Part shown: positions 7,029 to 16,166 of the stretch, piece by piece
Numbering within the stretch: position 1 is the first letter of the stretch
How the letters are laid out: every line of letters starts with the position of its first letter
Origin: Pirellulaceae bacterium
Lineage (GTDB): Bacteria; Planctomycetota; Planctomycetia; Pirellulales; Pirellulaceae
Length of the DNA: 64,000 bases
Direction of reading: 5' to 3'
Assembly (NCBI GenBank): GCA_026004775.1
Contig: BPJU01000003.1
Span: 1-64,000, forward strand
Translations under genes and position numbers: made by a program
The notes under the pieces: generated by a model
The model's input: only the letters and a program-made list of their open reading frames with translations
Database searches by the model: none
Told to the model about the DNA's origin: nothing

Positions 7029-10000
7029 GACAGGACTGTCCTGATTTCGCAGCCCCATTCTCTGAGATTGGATCCAATTATTATGGTGGTATTGCCCGCA
7101 TTGACAGAGAGTTTAATGAGGCGTGCCAAAGCATCGCCCTCTCTACTGACGGTATTCAGGGTCAATTTGCCGAGCAATTAGCCCGTTCCAACCGTGCACA
7201 TTCCGAGCAAATTAGGCTTTGCCAGGAAGCGGAAATGATCGAGCGTGAGATCAACAGAATTGAAACCGAGCTCGCGAAACTCGATCAGGGGCTTGCCGCA
7301 GTGGAGATGTCTCTTCGAGAACTGGTGCAGCATAAAGCCAGTCTCGAGCGACAAATTCAGAATCGCTGGCTCGTTGAGCGGATTATCTACCTGTTCATGA
7401 ACGACAAAAACAAGCAGCAACTCATCCAACTACAAAGTGCTTTCGACAAAAAGGCGCAGGAGAAATCGCAACTCGAAGAAATGAAACTTCGCTTCGAGAC
7501 AATGCGTTCGGAAAAGGTGGCTCAGAGAAATGAGTATCAGAGCAAGCTGGAACATGTGCGGCACAAACTCAGCGAGCTGAGGACATCCGCCGAAAAAGCT
7601 GACGCACGGAGAAGGCTTCTGGCAGATAAGCTGCGAGAGATGGAGCAGCGCCGCCAAAGGCGTAAGGAAAATCTTTTGGCGGGCATTTCTGCAGCTTGGA
7701 AACGAACTGCAGACGACATCGCCCGAAAGATACAGCCTATTAAACGCCAACAGCCGTCTTTTGCGGAGTTGGGGAGCGCTGATATTGGCATCGGGACGAA
7801 GATGCCGGACTTTCTCATCCTCGGGACGAAGGAAATCACGTTCCTGTCCTTTCGTTGCTGGATTCCTCACTGCATCGCATTTCCATTTCAGCATGGGCTC
7901 ATTTTGCCGGAGGATAATCAGGCACAGCGACGCCTGGCCCATCATCTTTTGCTTCGGCTCTTGCAAGCAATTCCACCGGGCCGGCTCGAACTGACGTTCA
8001 TTGACCCCATCAAATTGGGGCAATCGTTTGATCCTTTCCTGCCACTCTTAAATGTCGGGCAACTCGTGCCGGAAAGGCGTATGCTCACTCGCGCAGACGA
8101 AATCGAGCAAGTGCTCGGCAAATTAATGGAGGTAGCCGAGAAACTGATCCAATATTGGTTCAAAGGCCGGATTTCCAACTGGGCCGAGTTCAATGCCGCC
8201 CATCCTGACCAACCGCTCGGTTACAAGGTCCTGCTCCTATTCGATGTCCCTGCACAACTTTCCGACAAAAGCCTCTGGTATCTCGAACGATTGATCGAAA
8301 ATGGGCCACGATGCGGCATTCTACCCATCGTCGCCGTAGACGCCGAGCGGATCGCGGAGAAGCGATATGAGAAACTCTACGCTACGCTGACGCGTTCAAC
8401 CCAGCGGCTGGACGCCTGTCTGCCCGTTGGAAAGGAGGAGCAGGCGGGGCTGTGGTTCAGCTACGTACCAGAGGAGTGGCCACCCCAAGATGTTTTGGAC
8501 GACTTTCTTTCTCGGCTTGCGAAGCAGTATGTGGAGCATGGGCGGTTGAGCAAGGTCCTGCAAGACCTTTGGCAAGACTTTGAGCAAAATGCCACGACGA
8601 TCGGCGGATTTGAAGTCCCCATTGGGTGGACGCCCTCGGGTGAAACTGTGTCGCTAAGGCTCGGCGCGATTGATTCTGAACATCATGCGCTTTTGGGCGG
8701 CAAGACTGGGTCTGGTAAGTCGAACCTCCTGCATGTGATCATTCATTCGCTCTGTGAAAAATATGGCCCCGGGGAGGTCGACCTTTATCTACTTGATTAC
8801 AAGGAATCTACGGAGTTCACGGTGTACGCAAACCCGCCGCTTCCTCACGCCCGGCTAGTGGCCACAGAAAGCGACCCAGAATACGGGATAACAGTTCTCC
8901 AGCACCTCGTGGAAGAGATGGAAAGTCGGGCGGGACTTTTCAAGTCAGCGGGGGTTCGCGATTTCTCAGAATATCGAACTATTTCCCGTATCCAACTGCC
9001 GCGAGTCCTCTTGATCATTGATGAATTTCAAGTCTTGTTCACAGAAGATCGCTCCCTTGCGGAAAGAGCAGAGAAGTTACTTGGGCAACTTCTCAAGCAG
9101 GGCCGGGCTTTCGGCATTCATCTGATTTTGGCGACCCAGACCCTGAAAGGGGTCAACGCCGTGTCCCTGGGTTCGTTAATCTCTCAATTAGGTTGCCGAA
9201 TTGCCCTCGCGTGCACCCAGGAAGACTCCGCTCTGATTCTCGCCGGCAACAACTGGGCCGCAGCAGAACTGAAGAGCCCGCCCGAAGCCATTATTAACAA
9301 TGCTAATGGCGCGAGATCTGGAAATGTCCAATTTAACATTCCTCTTGCGGAAAGAGAGTTTTGTGGCGCTCATTTGGAACACCTGGCCAAGCGTGCCCAG
9401 AAAAAAGGGATCCCAAGCAAAGTCAAAGTGTTTAGCGGTGCCAATCTGCCTGTCCGACCACCATTCGGCGATTTCAATGTGCAGTGTCGCCGGTGCAATG
9501 CCCTACTTTTGGGCGAATGTTTAACGTTTTCCTCTGAAGCCCTCTGGGTACCCCTGGTGAATCGGCAAGGATTCAACATCCTTTTCAGCGGCTATAATGA
9601 CCTGATCCATGATGGGTTGCTGGTATCGTCGCTGGCGAGTATCGTCTCGGCTGGGGATTTCGACGAAGTTATGTACTTTAACGGGCGAGGCATTGAGCCG
9701 AGAGACGCATTCATAGAAATTCGTGTAATGTTAGGCGAACGATTGAAGATTGTCAGCGAGGTCGCCCAACTCCCGTTGCAGGAGATAGCCGATGCCATAG
9801 GTAAGCGACGCATCGCACTCATTATTGACGGCTTGGACTCGGAAAAGAGCTTACAGCCGGTTCAGATGTTCAAATCTTTACGACACGGTGAACCTGTTCC
9901 CCCAGCCGACCTACTGAAGCGAGTTGCCGAAGAAGGACCGGAGAAAGGGACTTTCGTCTTTGTCTTTATCGACAATTGGCGCCGATGCGCGGGTGTGTGC

Positions 10001-10198
10001 AAGGAGTTGCTGACTCTCTTCGAACTGCGGGTCGCTTTCTGCATGAACGAAGACGACGCCGGTGCTCTGGTCAGCGGCGGCATTGCCAAATTCAAGGGGA
10101 TTGAGAAACCCAATCGAGCGGTGTTTGTGAATCGCATGACGAATGATATTCAATGGTTCCGTCCCTATATTGGCAGACCACAGGTTGAGCAATGTTGA
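7019..10198 (+). CDS. Coiled-coil protein with three FtsK/EssC-like ATPase modules
   Basis: 1059 residues. Residues about 40-245 are coiled coil. Residues about 270-500 form a first FtsK-like module with no recognisable Walker A but a conserved LTFIDP segment. Residues about 540-800 are the active FtsK/SpoIIIE module: Walker A GKTGSGKS at 561-568, LYLLDYKE, Walker B LLIIDEF near 665-671, then LATQTL. Residues about 830-1055 are a third, degenerate module (FNILFSGYND, ALIIDGLD, VFVFIDN, FCMNEDD). One active plus two decayed modules in a row is the layout of EssC/EccC motors of type VII secretion, yet no transmembrane segment or FHA domain is present, so the protein is probably cytoplasmic and moves DNA or protein there. 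Overlaps neighbours on both sides. A HerA/FtsK-type defence motor is the alternative reading. Confidence 0.85.
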   Translation: MRIRQDCPDFAAPFSEIGSNYYGGIARIDREFNEACQSIALSTDGIQGQFAEQLARSNRAHSEQIRLCQEAEMIEREINRIETELAKLDQGLAAVEMSLRELVQHKASLERQIQNRWLVERIIYLFMNDKNKQQLIQLQSAFDKKAQEKSQLEEMKLRFETMRSEKVAQRNEYQSKLEHVRHKLSELRTSAEKADARRRLLADKLREMEQRRQRRKENLLAGISAAWKRTADDIARKIQPIKRQQPSFAELGSADIGIGTKMPDFLILGTKEITFLSFRCWIPHCIAFPFQHGLILPEDNQAQRRLAHHLLLRLLQAIPPGRLELTFIDPIKLGQSFDPFLPLLNVGQLVPERRMLTRADEIEQVLGKLMEVAEKLIQYWFKGRISNWAEFNAAHPDQPLGYKVLLLFDVPAQLSDKSLWYLERLIENGPRCGILPIVAVDAERIAEKRYEKLYATLTRSTQRLDACLPVGKEEQAGLWFSYVPEEWPPQDVLDDFLSRLAKQYVEHGRLSKVLQDLWQDFEQNATTIGGFEVPIGWTPSGETVSLRLGAIDSEHHALLGGKTGSGKSNLLHVIIHSLCEKYGPGEVDLYLLDYKESTEFTVYANPPLPHARLVATESDPEYGITVLQHLVEEMESRAGLFKSAGVRDFSEYRTISRIQLPRVLLIIDEFQVLFTEDRSLAERAEKLLGQLLKQGRAFGIHLILATQTLKGVNAVSLGSLISQLGCRIALACTQEDSALILAGNNWAAAELKSPPEAIINNANGARSGNVQFNIPLAEREFCGAHLEHLAKRAQKKGIPSKVKVFSGANLPVRPPFGDFNVQCRRCNALLLGECLTFSSEALWVPLVNRQGFNILFSGYNDLIHDGLLVSSLASIVSAGDFDEVMYFNGRGIEPRDAFIEIRVMLGERLKIVSEVAQLPLQEIADAIGKRRIALIIDGLDSEKSLQPVQMFKSLRHGEPVPPADLLKRVAEEGPEKGTFVFVFIDNWRRCAGVCKELLTLFELRVAFCMNEDDAGALVSGGIAKFKGIEKPNRAVFVNRMTNDIQWFRPYIGRPQVEQC

Positions 10199-10659
10199 TC
10201 TACCTAATCTGGGACACCTCGGGCAGCATGGCAGAGTCCGGAAAGTTATGGATCGCCCGTAGTGTGGCACGCGCCGTCGAGCAATATCTACGACTGGGGT
10301 ACGGTCGTGCTGATCTGAAATTGATTGCTTGGGGCGACGAGGCACGTCACGTTGAATGGGTTGCCGAAGACGACTTCCCGTTGGAATTGCTGACGGCAGC
10401 AGGCTCGTCAAGTGCCAAAGCATTGACAGCTCTGTTGGGAAATCAACCCGGCGGGAAGGTCCTGCTTCTGACGGACGGGTTTTGGTCTTACCCAGACGCC
10501 AAAGAGTTGAAACGCTGGAAACAAAGTCTTCCCAGGGACACGGTCCGTATCATCAAGATTGGTGTAGATGCAAATCCGCATCTGAAGGGAGCTGACGTGT
10601 TCAAGGCCGAGGATTTGTTCTTGGCGTTGCACGGCTGGATCGAAAGAGGCAGTCAATGA
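10192..10659 (+). CDS. Minimal vWA domain protein (TerY-P triad member)
   Basis: 155 residues, only a vWA domain: D8-T-S10-G-S12 near the N-terminus (WDTSGSM), a Ser-rich third loop (AAGSSSAKAL) and LLLTDGFWSYPD. Shorter and clearly different from the two vWA proteins that open the operon. Overlaps the FtsK-like gene by 7 bases and the phosphatase gene by ATGA. vWA, PP2C phosphatase and kinase in direct succession is the published TerY-P (phosphorylation) triad, in which the vWA protein is thought to be assembled with or regulated by the kinase/phosphatase pair. No signal peptide. Confidence 0.88.
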   Translation: MLIYLIWDTSGSMAESGKLWIARSVARAVEQYLRLGYGRADLKLIAWGDEARHVEWVAEDDFPLELLTAAGSSSAKALTALLGNQPGGKVLLLTDGFWSYPDAKELKRWKQSLPRDTVRIIKIGVDANPHLKGADVFKAEDLFLALHGWIERGSQ

Positions 10660-11375
10660 CAGTCTGGAGGAGTTTCGGTGCAAGCGTTATTGGCCCCGCT
10701 CATCTCGCCAGCAGAAAGCCAAATCAGGATTCTTGGGCCTCCTTTCATCGAACATGGGGTGATGGGGTGGTTGTCTCCGATGGTCTTGGATCGAGACCGT
10801 TTTCGCACTTGGGCAGTCGCACCGCTTGCCTTGCGGTAATGTACGCGTTCCGTGAGTGCTGCGACTCTGACAGTATCGATCACAATATCCTTGCGGATTG
10901 TATCAAGCACAAATGGATTTCACTCCTTGAGCCGCTTAGGGCTGATGATTGCGCGGCCACTTGCCTCTTCGCCGCACGGATCGCTAACGGAGTAGTCCAC
11001 CTGGGTATGCTTGGGGATGGATTGGTGGCCGTCATAAGATGCGACGGCACGGTTCTCACCCTCTCCGACAATAAATCGCAAGGGTTTTCCAACATCACAG
11101 TCGCCCTTTCATCAAAGGTGTCTGCTGGAGACTGGCAGTGGCTGGCCTTGCCAGAAGAAGACTGCCAGTCCGCTATTCTGTGTACCGACGGCATCGCGGA
11201 TGATCTGTCCGACACAATTGGATTCGTCAAAGAGTTTTGGAACTCTCATCGAGACCTCTCTTCTCTATTGGCGGCCAGACGTTCTCGGGAAATGCTCGAG
11301 AAATGGCCCACACCAGGCCATGCCGACGACAAAACCATCGCCTGCCTGTTTCGAGAGGAGGGAGCAGATGCATAG
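10656..11375 (+). CDS. PP2C-type serine/threonine phosphatase (TerY-P triad)
   Basis: 239 residues with the metal-coordinating PP2C motifs in order: NQDSW near 23-27, VVSDGLGS near 40-47, ATCLFA near 101-106, LGMLGDG near 117-123, LCTDGIADDL near 172-181, and DDKTIACLF at the C-terminus. Expected to remove phosphate from Ser/Thr residues using two metal ions, most likely reversing the kinase encoded next. Starts in the stop codon of the vWA gene and overlaps the kinase start by 8 bases, so the three are made together. No membrane anchor is visible. Confidence 0.9.
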   Translation: MTVWRSFGASVIGPAHLASRKPNQDSWASFHRTWGDGVVVSDGLGSRPFSHLGSRTACLAVMYAFRECCDSDSIDHNILADCIKHKWISLLEPLRADDCAATCLFAARIANGVVHLGMLGDGLVAVIRCDGTVLTLSDNKSQGFSNITVALSSKVSAGDWQWLALPEEDCQSAILCTDGIADDLSDTIGFVKEFWNSHRDLSSLLAARRSREMLEKWPTPGHADDKTIACLFREEGADA

Positions 11376-12732
11376 GACTGCCAGTAATTCGGCCACAAGA
11401 GTGTTGGTTGACGAATATGGCAACAGGCACTACCTCGCCGAGGAACTTGCACGCGGGGGCCAAGGGGTGGTGTTTCGCACAAAAGACGGCGACCTGGCGA
11501 TCAAACAACCCCTCGGGGTTCCGGACGCCGCTGACGCAACGGCGCTCCCGCGCGAGCGGTTCCGCAACATCCGCCTTCTGCCTCTGCCGCGGCGGATCCT
11601 GATCTCTCTGCCACTCGCCCTCCTGCGTGATGAGCCAGGCTATGTGATGCGTCTGTTGAACGGCATGAAGCCACTTGAGACGTTAGAAATGAATGGCACA
11701 ATGCAAAGACAACTCGAAAACGCGATAAATACTGGAGAACTGAGACTTCCCAACTGGCTCGCGAACATTCCTGACAAAAAGACTCAGCTAAGACTTTTCT
11801 ATTATGGACGGACTGGGTCAACCCGGCGCCGTCTCTTCGTCCTTTCCCAATGTGCCAGCATATTGGCTCGGCTACATTTCGCTGGAATAGTCTATGGTGA
11901 CATCTCGCCAAAAAATGTATTCATCGGCGAGGGCGACGCTCCTGAAGTCTGGCTGATTGATTCAGACAACCTACGACTGGAAATGACGGAAGGTGGAAGC
12001 GGGATCTTCACACCGCAGTATGGGGCGCCGGAGATCGTTCAGGGCCGTGATGGAGGACGGCCTCGTACCGATTGCTGGGCATTTGCGGTGTTGGCCTTCC
12101 AGGTTTTGACGCTCTGGCATCCGTTCATCGGTAAGAAGGTTCTCGAATCGGAGGAAGAGTCCGGCTGGGATGCCGATCCTCCAGCAACAGGTGAGATACC
12201 TGCCGATCCGTATGAGCAGGCCTACGCTGGTTATCTTCCATTCATTGACGACGAAAAAGACACGTCCAATGCCGCCATTGACGGTTGCGGTATCCCCCGA
12301 GAGCTGGTGACCACACTGGAGCTTCGGCGACTTTTCCAAGAGACATTCTCGGCAGGCAGGACACAGCCGCACCGGCGCCCTGTAATGGCATTTTGGGCAA
12401 TGGAATTGGCACGGGCGTTCGATCGTTCTCTCACCTGCCCCTCCTGCAGCATGAGCTATTTCGCGGATGAATGGGTGAAGTGCCCATATTGCGACACGGC
12501 GCGTCCTGCTTTTGCCTGGGTTACAACACCTCAATGGAAAATGTGTGCGCCTGCGGGGCCGACTGAGATATGCCTGCCCCACCGGCTGGTCTATCCCTTT
12601 TCCTTCGAGCAAAACAATAAAACGGAGCACGAGGTCACGGTGGACTGGAATAGAAAAACCATCGCACCACTTCCCGGAACAAAACGTTTTCCACCGGACT
12701 TGTCTTTCGAGTTTGTGGAGGCGGCACAATGA
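11368..12732 (+). CDS. Protein kinase with C-terminal zinc ribbon (TerY-P triad)
   Basis: 454 residues. Gly-rich loop ELARGGQGVVF (residues about 27-37), ATP-binding Lys K46 in LAIKQ, catalytic loop YGDISPKN with D178 and N183, metal-binding IDSDN (D198), and the activation-segment end GAPEIV followed by TDCWAFAVLAFQ. The HRD and DFG motifs are replaced by YGD and IDSD, as in divergent bacterial conflict-system kinases. A four-Cys zinc ribbon (CPSC...CPYC) lies near residues 357-378, with a beta-rich tail after it. The ATG at 11368 is preferred because it follows GAGAGGAGGGAGC and the kinase Gly loop starts about 25 residues later; longer starts only shadow the phosphatase. Overlaps both neighbours. 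Confidence 0.88.
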   Translation: MHRTASNSATRVLVDEYGNRHYLAEELARGGQGVVFRTKDGDLAIKQPLGVPDAADATALPRERFRNIRLLPLPRRILISLPLALLRDEPGYVMRLLNGMKPLETLEMNGTMQRQLENAINTGELRLPNWLANIPDKKTQLRLFYYGRTGSTRRRLFVLSQCASILARLHFAGIVYGDISPKNVFIGEGDAPEVWLIDSDNLRLEMTEGGSGIFTPQYGAPEIVQGRDGGRPRTDCWAFAVLAFQVLTLWHPFIGKKVLESEEESGWDADPPATGEIPADPYEQAYAGYLPFIDDEKDTSNAAIDGCGIPRELVTTLELRRLFQETFSAGRTQPHRRPVMAFWAMELARAFDRSLTCPSCSMSYFADEWVKCPYCDTARPAFAWVTTPQWKMCAPAGPTEICLPHRLVYPFSFEQNNKTEHEVTVDWNRKTIAPLPGTKRFPPDLSFEFVEAAQ

Positions 12733-15700
12733 ATTTTGGCGATATCCCAGCCCGAAAACTTTTCATCCGAATTAGGCGAACGGACGGCTTAGCGACTCCA
12801 ATATCTGAAGGACCCGCTCTATCCATCGCACCTTGCCCGACCCGGCCCGGCGAGTTTGAACTGCGATTAAAAGATTGTGTCATTTTTGTCACACCAGTAT
12901 CGGACAGCGATAATCAACGTCTGATGAGGGAATTGGCGGGCGGATCTGCTCTGCTCGCACAGCTTGCCAACCCTGCGGCCGACAGAAGCGTGGAATTGCA
13001 AATTGCCTTATTCGCCGGTGAGTGTATCAACATGGAGGCCGTGGAGATTGGCGTCGATGAGTATGTTGAGGAGAAGTATTCCACAATCGTCCGCAAACCA
13101 GTATCGAGAAGAAATCTGCGTGACGAGCTTGCCACACGCTTTTGTTACAACCACGGTGGCCAACCCTACTTCTTCTTTTTCGCAGGCCCGGCACTCGAAG
13201 GTGCTTTGCTTGAGGACGAACAGGAAACGAACATCGAGCACCACGACAAAAACGGAGAGTCCTTAGACGGACATCAGGTCTCGAACGGGGATCAGACGAA
13301 TGATTTTCCGAATACGTCCTCAAGCCACCCCCAACCTTCACGCAAAAATTCCTTTTGCATAGTAGGCAATGGCATTCGGTTGGTGGCCACAGAAAATATT
13401 CGCCCGGACGGCAAATCCATTTACTTCGCCACTCGATTGACCAAAGTCAAGGCGGAACCCGATAGGGCGGTACGTCTTGCAAGAGGAAGACTGACATTTT
13501 CGGATTGGACTAAGGCCGAACAAATTCGGATACTGACGAAGGCGCAGATCCAGGCACTCACTTCTGATACTGGAAGCTACTTGAATCGCTGGGATGAATT
13601 CATGCAGATAGAAGGCGAGTTGCTGCTCGCACGGGCCCGCAAAATCGACGCGCTACAGTACAGCGACATGACGCCCAACCGCGATGGTACGGTTTCCGTC
13701 CGGATTACCCACGCATCTGACACCGCTATGCAGGCACTTGCTGAAGGAGAAGCAGAGTCGGTAGAGTTGGTTGAGGAGTTGCCGGAATATCTAAGAAACC
13801 CTGCTTTAACGTTTACAGAGTTTATTCGAAGCGTCGAGAAGGAAACCTTTTTGAGCGGACGCGGGAGACCACTAAAAGAGGCCAGGCCGCATTACGACGT
13901 CGTCCATTATGAAAAAAAGGCAGGATTTCTCACGCTGCGCACGGAGAATTTGCCCCCTACTGGCACCCTCATCCTCTCGTTGGTTGGCCATGTTGCCCAA
14001 ATCAAGCGACGGATGTTCGCCCGAAAGGCTATACTGGAGGGGCGTGCCGCTAATCCACAGCTTGGATTGCTGATTGAAGAGAAGGGCAGGATCGCACCCA
14101 CGCGCTCGTCTACGAAAATCAAGCCGCTCACGGCATTCGTAATCCGAAAAGTATTCCGCAACCCGCCGACAGAGAGGCAACGAGAAGCGATCCAGGTCGC
14201 ATTGAATACCCCCGATATTGCGTTAATTCAGGGTCCACCCGGCACTGGCAAGACCACCGTGATCGCCGCGATTATCGAGCGACTTAACGAGGTCGCTGAT
14301 AAACGCAGCCAGAATGCTAAAGGTTCCGTTCTATTGACTGGTGTACAACATGATGCCGTGGAGAATATGATCCAGCGCATGTCACTGAATGGATTACCCA
14401 TCCCAAAATTCGGGAAGCGCCCAGGTAGTGAAGACGATGACTTCGGAACATTTGAGAGGCAACTACTCGACTGGTGTAGAGAGAAGGCGACCGCCCTTCG
14501 TGCCAGAAACCCGTGCTTGGCCTATATTGAAGAAGAAGTACAACTTAAAAACCTCTGCCGGCAATATCTGAAAGCTCCCACGCGCGCGATGGCCTTAAAC
14601 ATTGCGAAACGGATCGCCAGCCTTAACGTTCTGATGGTGGGCGACGAGTGCGCACGCCGCGCGGCCAACCTGGTAAAAAGACTTTCGCAGGAAGAGCAGC
14701 TTAATGCAGAGTCCGTTTCGTGGCTGGGGGCCGTCCGTCGATTGCGTCACCGTCCCGAAGCGTTTGCGGACGACGGCCCCGAACGAGCGGCTGATGCGCT
14801 AGAGGATTTGCGGGACTTCCTGCAACCAGACGAATATAGTTTGCTTGACAAGGCAAGCCGGTGGCACAATGAAAACGGGCTTCCCCCGTTTCTCAGCGAT
14901 CTGGCCGCACTCAAAAAGCAATTGCTTTACCGCTTTACCGCACCACCCGTGTTCAGAGTTGAAAAGCTTAATGACGAAATCGTAAGCCTCGTCGAGGAGG
15001 TAAGCGCGCGGCTTAGAACGGCAGGCATCTCTGCCAAAGATGCGAAATCCGCCGCGCTGGCAGAATTTTTGATTGAGCTGGAGACAAACCCCTACGGCAT
15101 GATGGAAGCAGTATCTGATTATGCCTATGCCTTTGCAGCCACCTGCCAGCAAAGCGTCAACAGACTGATGCAAAGACAGAAAGGAATAGAGGCCGAGGAT
15201 TCCGTGTCGGAGTTTCAGAAGATCGAATATGACTATGTCATCGTAGACGAGGCGGCACGTGCAACACCTCCCGACCTAATGGTGGCAATGGCCCAAGGAA
15301 AGCGGATCATCCTGGTTGGCGACCATCGCCAGTTGCCACATATAATTACCGAAGCAGTTGCACAGCAAATGGAGGCCGGTAAGTCCGGTGCACAAGAAGC
15401 CGACTGGATAAAGAAGTCGATGTTCGAGTACCTTTTCACCGAAAGGCTGAAGGCTCTAGAGGAGAAGGATGGCATCCGCCGTCGAGTCACTCTGGACAAG
15501 CAGTACCGGATGCACCCCCTTCTGGGCGACTTCATCAGCCGCAATTTTTACGAGCGATTTGATCCTTCGGAAAGGTTTGAATCCGGAAGACCGGAAAGCG
15601 ATTTCACTCATAACCTTCCAGACACCGACGGAAGACCCGCTCTCTGGCTGGAAGTTCCCGCCGCAAAAGGCAAACCCAGGAGAGAGGGAACCAGTTGGAT

Positions 15701-16166
15701 CCGCCAGGCTGAAGTCACTGCTATCGTAGACCGGCTGCGCATTTGGATGACCTCAGCAGAAGGCCACGAGCTTTCATTCGGCGTCATCACGTTTTATAAA
15801 GCGCAAGCCGAACTCATCAAGCGTCACCTGGAACCGCTTGACTGCGACCAGAACAGGCTGCGTATCGGCACGGTAGACTCCTTTCAAGGGATGGAGTTTG
15901 ACGTGGTACTTCTATCCGTCGTCCGAACCATGCCAGACAACTGGAAACCGCATTCGGAAGACGAAGAAATAGACGCCCGACGTCTCTACGGCCACCTTTG
16001 TCTCTACAACCGTCTCAATGTCGCAATGAGTCGCCAAAGAAAGCTATTGGCTGTAATAGGGGACCCCGATCTGCTGCAAAACAAACTTGCACGGGAGTAT
16101 ATTCCGGCTCTCGTTGACTTTTATACCTTATGTCGAACACAGGGGAGGGTTTTGGCATGTCGCTAA
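12729..16166 (+). CDS. Superfamily 1 helicase, UPF1/DNA2-like
   Basis: 1145 residues. The first about 480 residues are an unrecognised region. The helicase core follows: motif I IQGPPGTGKTT near 498-508, motif II VDEAARATPPD near 839-849, motif III LVGDHRQLPHI near 861-871, motif IV-like KQYRMHPLLGDF near 921, motif V GTVDSFQGMEFDVV near 1047, motif VI RLNVAMSRQRK near 1099. The GPPGTGKT and QGxE motifs mark the AAA_11/AAA_12 (UPF1-like) SF1B group, 5'-3' ATP-driven enzymes on DNA or RNA. A large helical insertion (about 560-830) splits the two halves of the first RecA domain. No nuclease domain is seen, so it probably works with the separate PD-(D/E)XK protein. Starts in the kinase stop (ATGA). 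Confidence 0.92.
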   Translation: MNFGDIPARKLFIRIRRTDGLATPISEGPALSIAPCPTRPGEFELRLKDCVIFVTPVSDSDNQRLMRELAGGSALLAQLANPAADRSVELQIALFAGECINMEAVEIGVDEYVEEKYSTIVRKPVSRRNLRDELATRFCYNHGGQPYFFFFAGPALEGALLEDEQETNIEHHDKNGESLDGHQVSNGDQTNDFPNTSSSHPQPSRKNSFCIVGNGIRLVATENIRPDGKSIYFATRLTKVKAEPDRAVRLARGRLTFSDWTKAEQIRILTKAQIQALTSDTGSYLNRWDEFMQIEGELLLARARKIDALQYSDMTPNRDGTVSVRITHASDTAMQALAEGEAESVELVEELPEYLRNPALTFTEFIRSVEKETFLSGRGRPLKEARPHYDVVHYEKKAGFLTLRTENLPPTGTLILSLVGHVAQIKRRMFARKAILEGRAANPQLGLLIEEKGRIAPTRSSTKIKPLTAFVIRKVFRNPPTERQREAIQVALNTPDIALIQGPPGTGKTTVIAAIIERLNEVADKRSQNAKGSVLLTGVQHDAVENMIQRMSLNGLPIPKFGKRPGSEDDDFGTFERQLLDWCREKATALRARNPCLAYIEEEVQLKNLCRQYLKAPTRAMALNIAKRIASLNVLMVGDECARRAANLVKRLSQEEQLNAESVSWLGAVRRLRHRPEAFADDGPERAADALEDLRDFLQPDEYSLLDKASRWHNENGLPPFLSDLAALKKQLLYRFTAPPVFRVEKLNDEIVSLVEEVSARLRTAGISAKDAKSAALAEFLIELETNPYGMMEAVSDYAYAFAATCQQSVNRLMQRQKGIEAEDSVSEFQKIEYDYVIVDEAARATPPDLMVAMAQGKRIILVGDHRQLPHIITEAVAQQMEAGKSGAQEADWIKKSMFEYLFTERLKALEEKDGIRRRVTLDKQYRMHPLLGDFISRNFYERFDPSERFESGRPESDFTHNLPDTDGRPALWLEVPAAKGKPRREGTSWIRQAEVTAIVDRLRIWMTSAEGHELSFGVITFYKAQAELIKRHLEPLDCDQNRLRIGTVDSFQGMEFDVVLLSVVRTMPDNWKPHSEDEEIDARRLYGHLCLYNRLNVAMSRQRKLLAVIGDPDLLQNKLAREYIPALVDFYTLCRTQGRVLACR

